NCBI RefSeq assembly: GCF_000686605.1
Contig: NZ_KK365991.1
Location: 2,205-66,204, forward strand
DNA length: 64,000 nt
Source of the DNA: Streptococcus sobrinus DSM 20742 = ATCC 33478
GTDB taxonomy: Bacteria > Bacillota > Bacilli > Lactobacillales > Streptococcaceae
Direction: 5' to 3'
A model generated the notes under the pieces. It was given only the letters and a program-made list of their open reading frames with translations. It ran no database searches and was not told the DNA's origin. Position 1 is the first letter of the stretch; every line of letters begins with the position of its first letter. Positions 57,955-64,000 of the stretch are shown here, one piece after another. The position numbers and the translations under genes were made by a program.

Positions 57955-58237
57955 TTTATAACCTCCATATCTTTGAAAGTGTCATTATATGAGATGAAGT
58001 CGGACTTTTCGTTCGTTTCTGGCTGCCTATGTCCAAAGCTATACACGACTTGTATGTGACAGATTTTCCTTTGTTTCGATTGGTTTAGCATGAGAGCATA
58101 GAAGTGACAAGTCAATTCTTTTAAAAGTTTAAATGCCTACCTTTAAGTATAAGCTTCATTTATCTTCTGTGATTAAATATCTTTATAGCGGTTTCCTTAT
58201 CCAATCTCTACAAATAATGGGAACTTCCCTCTTTTTG

Positions 58238-58246
58238 TGCTACAAT
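58238..58246 (+). promoter_or_regulatory. Promoter of the metK leader
   Basis: TGC-TACAAT extended -10; predicted transcript starts near 58253, giving a leader of about 545 nt. Confidence 0.55.
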
Positions 58247-58252
58247 AGTGAG

Positions 58253-58796
58253 GTTAATGAGTCCCGAAAAGGCGGTTTGACTGTCTAAATTCTTCATTGA
58301 CTGCGTTGATTCGTCTGGTCGTACCAAAGTACTGTCTGCGACTTCATCGCCTTGTCACTGAAGCCTTTAGTCTTGTCAAACTCAGTTTTAAACTGAGAAA
58401 CCGGTTCTTTGTAACTCTACACAAATGTCAGACACTAAAGTGTCTCGTCATTTAGCGCCAGTCGCTATCAAGTGATTGGCTAGTCAGCTTACTGGTTTTT
58501 TGAACTGCTTAATATCAAAGCTCTTCAAGAGAGCCGTAACTTGACACCAAGCCAAGGTGGGCCTAAGTGCTCGATCTTCCTTGGACGCCAAGTCCAATGG
58601 GACCTTGGCTAGCCGACTTGCTGCTTATCTATTTCGCTTAATATCGAAGTTCAATAGATAAGGTCGTAACTCAGCACAAATGTCGGATGCGACAGCGTCT
58701 CGTCATTTGCGACCAATTTTATTGCTTGGTCAGTTTTGTGTTCTAGAGTGGGTCTAGTCGGTAGATTTTAATTTTTAAGGGGGGGGGACATTTTTT
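58253..58796 (+). promoter_or_regulatory. Long metK leader with SMK-box (SAM-III) hallmarks
   Basis: GTCCCGAAAAGG (58261-58272) at the 5' end resembles the GUUCCCGAAAGG strand of the SMK riboswitch, and can pair with GGGAC of the ribosome site (nine Gs at 58779-58787, then AC). In the known SMK box SAM stabilises that pairing and blocks translation. Here about 500 nt separate the two strands, containing two related modules: GCTTAATATC..AAG (58506, 58636), GTAACTC.(A/G)CACAAATGTC (58411, 58665) and CGTCATTT.GCG. No gene in it. Confidence 0.55.
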
Positions 58797-59984
58797 ATGT
58801 CAGAACGTAAACTTTTCACGTCTGAGTCGGTTTCAGAAGGGCATCCCGATAAGATTGCCGATCAGATTTCGGATGCGATTTTAGATGCGATTTTGGAGCA
58901 GGATCCAGATGCCCATGTCGCGGCTGAAACAGCCGTTTATACGGGATCTGTCCATGTTTTTGGGGAAATCTCCACGACCGCTTATGTCGATATCAATCGT
59001 GTGGTCCGCGATACCATTGCTGATATTGGCTACACTGATGCTAATTACGGTTTCGCTGCCGATTCGGTTGGGGTTCACCCATCCTTGATTGAGCAGTCGC
59101 CAGATATTGCTCAGGGGGTTAATAATGCCCTGGAAGCGCGTGAAGGTCAAGATGATGAGCTCAGTCTGATGGGGGCCGGTGACCAAGGCCTTATGTTTGG
59201 TTTTGCGGCCAATGAAACACCTGAACTCATGCCCTTGCCAATTTCCTTGTCGCACAAGCTGGTTCATAAATTGGCTGAGCTCCGCAAGTCAGACGCTATC
59301 AGCTATCTGCGACCTGATGCTAAATCTCAGGTGACGGTTGAGTACGATGAAAATGACAAGCCTGTCCGGGTGGATACGGTGGTCATTTCAACCCAACACG
59401 ACCCTGATGTTTCGCAAGAACAAATCCGCAAGGATGTCATTGAACAAGTCATCAAGGCTGTTATTCCAGCCCAATACTTGGATGACAAGACCAAGTTCTA
59501 TATCAATCCTACTGGTCGCTTCGTTATTGGGGGCCCTCAAGGGGACTCTGGTCTGACCGGTCGCAAGATTATCGTGGATACCTACGGTGGTTATGCCCGT
59601 CACGGTGGTGGTGCCTTCTCTGGTAAGGACGCGACTAAGGTTGACCGCTCGGCTTCATACGCCGCTCGCTATATTGCCAAAAATATTGTCGCTGCTGGCT
59701 TGGCCGACAAGGCAGAAGTTCAGCTGGCCTATGCTATCGGGGTGGCCCATCCGGTTTCTGTTCGGGTGGATACCTTTGGAACCAGCAAGGTTTCTGAAAG
59801 TAAGCTAGAAGCAGCTGTTCGGGACAACTTTGACTTGCGACCAGCGGGCATTATCAAGATGTTGGACCTCAAACGGCCAATCTATCGGCAAACCGCTGCC
59901 TATGGCCACATGGGCCGGACCGACATCAATCTGCCATGGGAAAAATTAGATAAGGTGGATGCCCTCAAAGCAGCTGTCAAATAA
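58797..59984 (+). CDS. metK: S-adenosylmethionine synthetase
   Basis: 395 residues, makes SAM from methionine and ATP. Signatures [22 protein letters not shown] and [17 protein letters not shown], with [15 protein letters not shown]. Start ATG lies 9 bp after the G-run ribosome site. Terminator follows. Confidence 0.97.
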   Translation: MSERKLFTSESVSEGHPDKIADQISDAILDAILEQDPDAHVAAETAVYTGSVHVFGEISTTAYVDINRVVRDTIADIGYTDANYGFAADSVGVHPSLIEQSPDIAQGVNNALEAREGQDDELSLMGAGDQGLMFGFAANETPELMPLPISLSHKLVHKLAELRKSDAISYLRPDAKSQVTVEYDENDKPVRVDTVVISTQHDPDVSQEQIRKDVIEQVIKAVIPAQYLDDKTKFYINPTGRFVIGGPQGDSGLTGRKIIVDTYGGYARHGGGAFSGKDATKVDRSASYAARYIAKNIVAAGLADKAEVQLAYAIGVAHPVSVRVDTFGTSKVSESKLEAAVRDNFDLRPAGIIKMLDLKRPIYRQTAAYGHMGRTDINLPWEKLDKVDALKAAVK

Positions 59985-59990
59985 ACAAGC

Positions 59991-60021
59991 AACTACATTC
60001 CTACTGGGGTGTAGTTTTTTT
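59991..60021 (+). terminator. Terminator after metK
   Basis: AACTACA / TGTAGTT stem followed by seven Ts. Confidence 0.75.
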
Positions 60022-60079
60022 GATGAGTTTCGAATAGAAAACGGAACATCTTAAGATTCATCTGAAAATTTTTACTTGA

Positions 60080-60108
60080 TTGTCAAAATCCTTAATCTCT
60101 GCTATAAT
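60080..60108 (+). promoter_or_regulatory. murA promoter
   Basis: TTGTCA (60080-60085), 17-bp spacer, TATAAT with TGC extension (60100-60108). Confidence 0.75.
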
Positions 60109-60145
60109 AAAAAGGTTCAATTTAGTGATAGAAAGAAATTAAGGT

Positions 60146-61405
60146 ATGCGAAAAATTATTATCAATGGTGGCAAACCACTTTCAGGTGAAGTGGCTGTAT
60201 CGGGTGCGAAGAACTCTGTCGTTGCCCTGATTCCCGCCATTATTCTAGCAGACGGTATCGTGATTTTGGATGGTGTACCTGCCATCAGCGATGTGGATAG
60301 TCTGGTAGAAATCATGGAAATCATGGGGGCTAAGGTCAAGCGTGATGGCGAAACGCTGGAAATTGATCCACGTGGTGTTAGGGATATGCCCATGCCTTTT
60401 GGTAAAATCAATAGCCTGCGTGCTTCCTATTATTTCTATGGGAGTCTCTTAGGGCGTTTTGGTCAGGCCGTGGTTGGTCTTCCTGGTGGCTGTGATTTGG
60501 GTCCACGTCCCATTGACCTCCACCTTAAGGCCTTTGAAGCTATGGGAGCAAGTATCTCTTATGAAGCGGAAGCTATGCGGTTGGCGACCAATGGTCAGAC
60601 CATGCAAGGGGCCCATATCTACATGGATACGGTCAGCGTTGGTGCGACCATTAATACCATGCTAGCAGCGGTCAAGGCGCAAGGTCGGACCGTGATTGAG
60701 AATGCCGCTCGGGAGCCTGAAATTATTGATGTGGCAACCCTGCTCAATAATATGGGGGCCCATGTCCGTGGGGCTGGTACCAACATCATTACTATTGATG
60801 GAGTTGAGCGACTAGGCGGAACCCGCCACCAAGTCATTCCTGACCGGATTGAAGCTGGGACCTACATTGCCATGGCGGCGGCTATCGGCCATGGTGTCCG
60901 CATTACCAACGTTCTCTATGAGCATTTAGACAGTTTCATTTCCAAGTTGGAAGAGATGGGCGTGCGGATGACGGTTGATGAGGATGCTATCTTCGTTGAA
61001 AAGCAGGAGAACCTCAAGGCTATCTCTGTTCGGACTTCACCTTACCCTGGCTTTGCGACTGACCTGCAACAACCCCTCACGCCCCTCTTGCTGACGGCCC
61101 ATGGTCGAGGAACCATCCTTGATACCATCTATGAAAAACGGGTTAATCATGTGCCTGAATTAGCTCGGATGGGTGCTGACATTTCTGTCCTTGGTGGAAA
61201 AATCGTCTACAATGGTCCTAGCCAACTGACAGGTGCCGCTGTCAAGGCAACAGACCTGCGTGCTGGTGCAGCCTTGGTAACAGCTGGACTTATGGCTGAG
61301 GGACGGACTGAAATTACCAACATCGAATTTATCCTCCGTGGCTATGCCAATATCATTGAGAAATTGACCGCCCTAGGAGCTGATATCCAATTAGTAGAAG
61401 ACTAA
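60146..61405 (+). CDS. murA: UDP-N-acetylglucosamine 1-carboxyvinyltransferase
   Basis: 419 residues, first committed step of peptidoglycan synthesis. Lys-Asn pair in [10 protein letters not shown], the PEP-attacking Cys in [15 protein letters not shown], and [13 protein letters not shown]. Firmicutes usually carry two paralogs; I cannot say which one this is. Fosfomycin-target cysteine is intact. Ends at a strong terminator. Confidence 0.95.
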   Translation: MRKIIINGGKPLSGEVAVSGAKNSVVALIPAIILADGIVILDGVPAISDVDSLVEIMEIMGAKVKRDGETLEIDPRGVRDMPMPFGKINSLRASYYFYGSLLGRFGQAVVGLPGGCDLGPRPIDLHLKAFEAMGASISYEAEAMRLATNGQTMQGAHIYMDTVSVGATINTMLAAVKAQGRTVIENAAREPEIIDVATLLNNMGAHVRGAGTNIITIDGVERLGGTRHQVIPDRIEAGTYIAMAAAIGHGVRITNVLYEHLDSFISKLEEMGVRMTVDEDAIFVEKQENLKAISVRTSPYPGFATDLQQPLTPLLLTAHGRGTILDTIYEKRVNHVPELARMGADISVLGGKIVYNGPSQLTGAAVKATDLRAGAALVTAGLMAEGRTEITNIEFILRGYANIIEKLTALGADIQLVED

Positions 61406-61411
61406 GCTAAA

Positions 61412-61439
61412 CTGATTCACGGCCGTGAATCAGTTTTTT
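61412..61439 (+). terminator. Palindromic terminator after murA
   Basis: A perfect 22-bp palindrome (arms CTGATTCACGG / CCGTGAATCAG) followed by six Ts. Confidence 0.9.
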
Positions 61440-61684
61440 GCTGGACTCGAGATGATTGTGAAAATGGTGCCAACAGCGATGATGGACTCGAGATGATTGT
61501 GAAAATGGTGCCAACAGCGATGATGGACTCGAGATGATTATGGAAACGGTGCTAACAGCGATGCTGGTCTCGAGTTGATTATGGGAAGGGGCCCAACGAC
61601 GATGCTGGTCCCGAGTTGATCATGGAAAGGGCCCAACAGCTATTGCGGTCTAGTTAATTGCGGAAACGCTGCCGATCTCTATGT
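61440..61684. repeat. 41-bp tandem repeat array, five units plus a decayed sixth
   Basis: Units start at 61440, 61481, 61522, 61563, 61604 and 61644. The first two differ by two bases; later ones drift. Each carries a CTCGAG-like core, then ATGATT.TG and GCCAACAGCGAT. The period is not a multiple of three and no reading frame spans it. The remaining bases to 61840 show only the ribosome site of the next gene. Confidence 0.9.
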
Positions 61685-61840
61685 GGACGCTTATAAGAAA
61701 AATGTTCAGACTGAATAATGGCATGCTAGACTGGTTCCGTAACTTCACCTTACCTCTCCCGTAGCAATTTTTGGACAGATGGTCGGGAAAAGGGATAAAA
61801 TAGGTTTACCCAAAGAATAAGAATGAAAGAAGGAGATGCC

Positions 61841-62476
61841 ATGAATATCTTTATTATTGGAGCTAACGGTCGGGTGGCTCAGGAATTAACCAAGCGTTTG
61901 GTAACAGCCGGTCATACTGTCTATGCAGGTGTCAGAGATCTAGCCAAGGTCCAGAAGAGTCAGCAGGTTAAGCCGGTGCCCTTTAATTTGCAGGATGCAG
62001 TAGAGGACTTAGATGAAAAACTGAAAGGTATGGATGCGGTCTATTTCCTAGCTGGTTCTCGTGGAAAGGATCTTTTACAGACCAATGCCTTCGGAGCGGT
62101 CAAGTCCATGCAGGCAGCTGAACAGGTTGGTGTCAAACGTTACATCCTTCTCAGCTCTCTCTTTGCGACCCAGCCAGAGAAGTGGAATCAGCCAGGCCTG
62201 AATCAACTGACCAACTACAATATCGCCAAGTTCTTTGCCGACAATCACTTGATAAACCAGACTAAGCTTGACTATACGATTGTCCAGCCGGGAGGTTTAG
62301 CAGAAGAGGCCGGAACCGGTCTGGTGGACTTTGCTCCTGAGAAGGTTGGTCGCAATCCTATTTCCGATGTGGCGGAAGTTTTGGAAAAGCTAGTCCAGTA
62401 TCCAAATACTAAATACAAGGCCATTCAAATGCTGTCGGGTACTGAACCCATTGATGCTGGTATGGCAAAACTATAG
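61841..62476 (+). CDS. NAD(P)-binding short-chain/NmrA-like oxidoreductase
   Basis: 211 residues from the ATG at 61841 (AAGGAG upstream). Rossmann start [17 protein letters not shown], then [13 protein letters not shown] and the YNIAKFFAD (Tyr-x3-Lys-like) segment; NAD(P)H-binding atypical SDR family. Substrate unknown. msrB follows after 8 bp, so a redox-stress link is possible. Confidence 0.82.
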   Translation: MNIFIIGANGRVAQELTKRLVTAGHTVYAGVRDLAKVQKSQQVKPVPFNLQDAVEDLDEKLKGMDAVYFLAGSRGKDLLQTNAFGAVKSMQAAEQVGVKRYILLSSLFATQPEKWNQPGLNQLTNYNIAKFFADNHLINQTKLDYTIVQPGGLAEEAGTGLVDFAPEKVGRNPISDVAEVLEKLVQYPNTKYKAIQMLSGTEPIDAGMAKL

Positions 62477-62484
62477 GAGGCCTT

Positions 62485-62925
62485 ATGACAGAGGAAAATC
62501 TGCGTGACCGTATTGGTGATTTAGCCTTTGAGGTTACCCAAAATGCAACAACTGAGCGGGCCTTTACCGGTATCTATGACGACTTTTTTGAAAAAGGCAT
62601 CTATGTTGATGTTGTCAGTGGCCAAGTCCTCTTTTCATCGCAGGACAAGTACAATTCAGGCTGTGGCTGGCCTGCCTTCACCAAGCCGATTGAAAACCGC
62701 ATGGTGACAAATCACGAGGACAAGTCTTTTGGCATGCGACGGATCGAAGTGCGAAGTCGCCAGGCTAATTCCCATCTGGGGCACGTTTTCAACGATGGTC
62801 CGGCTGACAAGGATGGCTTACGTTACTGTATCAATTCGGCTGCCCTCAAATTCATTCCCTATGAGCAAATGGCAGAGCAGGGATATGCGGATTGGTTGAA
62901 AATTTTTGAGGAAAGAAAAGAATAA
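62485..62925 (+). CDS. msrB: Peptide methionine-(R)-sulfoxide reductase
   Basis: 146 residues. CGWPAFTKP, the [10 protein letters not shown] motif and catalytic Cys in [11 protein letters not shown]. The zinc-binding CxxC pairs of some MsrB proteins are absent. TAGGAGG before the ATG. Repairs Met-R-sulfoxide in proteins. Confidence 0.95.
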   Translation: MTEENLRDRIGDLAFEVTQNATTERAFTGIYDDFFEKGIYVDVVSGQVLFSSQDKYNSGCGWPAFTKPIENRMVTNHEDKSFGMRRIEVRSRQANSHLGHVFNDGPADKDGLRYCINSAALKFIPYEQMAEQGYADWLKIFEERKE

Positions 62926-63535
62926 CAGGAGCAGTAATAATTTTAGTGCATTGTTTAGAACGGAAGTCAATTTGAATATTTGATGAGACTGTAAAAATTC
63001 CTCAGGAGGAAATTTTACAGATGATTGATGAGGCGGTCCCCCTTGGTGGATATGCAGTCCTGAAGTTTTGTCGTGGTTGAATGCCTTCAGGGGAAGGGGA
63101 AATTGGCACCACCTCTTCCATACAATCGGACGCAAAATAAAATCTCCTCAGCTATAATTTTGAATTTTAATGATTTGGACTGTCATGATTATGGTCAGAA
63201 CGTTTACGAAGGTGCCCCATTTTGGGCTGGTAGCCTTTAAGTTGGATGAGATAATCCATCGAGAAAGGACAATCGTCAAGCAGAGGTCTCAAGTCTTTTT
63301 GGTAGCCAATCCAGCGGTCAAAGGGCAAATCAAAGCCCTGCAAAATAGGGTCCAATTTGGCGGACTTATTGTCAACTCCTCTGTCTATGACAGACCATCC
63401 AACACCAGTCCTTCAAGTTGCTCAAGCAGGTTGTGGATAAATTTTAAAGGGCAAAAGCCTCAGCAAGTCTTTTTCTAGCTGGGGCTTTTAAGTTGTAAGA
63501 AAAAATCGCCCTGCTGAGCAAGACAATCTTCTTAA
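62926..63535. other. 610-bp gap with decayed coding remnants
   Basis: No intact gene. On the plus strand bases ~62978-63030 read DETVKIPQEEILQMIDEAV, like the N-terminus of a nitroreductase, and then break. On the minus strand a frame of about 77 codons (63167 to ~63400) shows KLDPILQGFDLPFDRWIGY and similar text without a start or ribosome site. Probably old pseudogenes. Confidence 0.4.
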
Positions 63536-63970
63536 TTATTGTTGGATGTTTTGGTTAGGAAATTGAGGTTGGTCGAACTTCTTAAGTGAAGTGAGGTAAA
63601 GGACACCACCTATAAACTCTGGAATTTCACCAAATATACCAAAGACTATACTTAAGGCTCCGCCCACAATAAGTAGTATATGTGCTGCAAGAGAAACAGT
63701 ATTGTTTTCGGCCTTTCTGAATTTAACTAAAGCAACAATCCCTAAAATTAATACAATCAGACCTGGGATGGCAGAAATCAAATAAACAGGCAGTTGAGCT
63801 GAAAAGATTTCTTGTTGTGTTAGGGTATGGCCTGTCTTTGCTAGTTTGGAACTGACCATAGCTAAGCCGATAATCCGAATAAAAAAGGAAAGAATTGGTC
63901 CGATAATCCCAATCAAGCCGTTAGTAAAAGCTAACTTTTTCAAGCCAGCAGTGTTGGTATCGTTATTCAT
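63536..63970 (-). CDS. DUF4064-like small membrane protein
   Basis: 144 residues from the ATG at 63970, which has AAAGGAG 6-7 bp upstream. Three to four hydrophobic segments; polar C-terminus ending QPQFPNQNIQQ. Resembles DUF4064-type proteins. Function unknown. The gene is complete within the window. Confidence 0.7.
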   Translation of the reverse strand: MNNDTNTAGLKKLAFTNGLIGIIGPILSFFIRIIGLAMVSSKLAKTGHTLTQQEIFSAQLPVYLISAIPGLIVLILGIVALVKFRKAENNTVSLAAHILLIVGGALSIVFGIFGEIPEFIGGVLYLTSLKKFDQPQFPNQNIQQ

Positions 63971-64000
63971 AATAAAACTCCTTTTGTTTTGATACTCCAC

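Noticed and set aside
61440..61684. Tandem repeats as CRISPR or as a repetitive protein
   Set aside because: Units are contiguous without spacers, and 41 bp is not a multiple of three.
62818..63135. 105-codon minus-strand frame after msrB
   Set aside because: It runs opposite the msrB 3' end and through the decayed gap, with no ribosome site or recognisable family.

Overview
The window looks like the chromosome of a mutans-type oral streptococcus, most like the S. sobrinus / S. downei / S. criceti group. The basis is two sucrose/glucan-linked surface proteins (a GbpC/Spa-domain LPXTG protein and a long glucan-binding-repeat protein), streptococcal housekeeping genes throughout, AAGGAGG-type ribosome sites, extended -10 (TGnTATAAT) promoters and an intermediate GC content. 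I judge species only by gene content.

Layout: 1-11 kb holds surface and membrane genes: the 3' end of a GbpC/Spa wall-anchored adhesin, a P-type cation ATPase, a secreted beta-helix/PepSY protein and, on the minus strand, a glucan-binding-repeat protein. 11.4-20.7 kb is a complete histidine operon (hisC-Z-G-D, a SerB-like phosphatase, a broken RpiB/LacAB-like gene, hisB-H-A-F-I-E), preceded by two CodY-like boxes and a histidine T-box. 20.9-25.2 kb has a CPBP membrane protease, a lipoteichoic acid synthase (minus) and an rRNA methyltransferase. 25.2-30.8 kb is a shikimate/tyrosine cluster (aroD-E-B-C, tyrA, ylbF) that stops before the expected aroA-aroK-pheA. 31.4-33.3 kb has a DEAD-box helicase (minus) and udk. 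33.4-38.8 kb is the leucine operon (leuA-B, DUF1294, leuC, leuD) under a classical leader-peptide attenuator and a CodY-like box. 38.9-44 kb carries a YrdC-fold protein, a methyltransferase, a GAF methionine sulfoxide reductase, dnaX, DUF3272 and birA.

44.1-57.8 kb is a defence island. A type I restriction system (hsdR, hsdS, hsdM) is split apart by two toxin-antitoxin modules (RelBE-like and HicAB), an AT-rich reverse-transcriptase operon (a coiled-coil + two-TM protein interrupted by a frameshift, a 548-codon YRDD-motif reverse transcriptase, and a TM-anchored partner), a decayed KAP-type P-loop NTPase and an orphan AbrB/MazE-type antitoxin. The reverse-transcriptase operon is the best candidate for an undescribed system.

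57.8-64 kb returns to core genes: metK behind an unusually long leader with SMK-box (SAM-III) hallmarks, murA followed by a 41-bp tandem repeat, an NAD(P)-binding oxidoreductase, msrB, a decayed stretch and a DUF4064-like membrane protein. Intergenic DNA is rich in short dispersed repeats; I describe at least four families. I saw no rRNA, tRNA, CRISPR array, insertion-sequence transposase or prophage gene.
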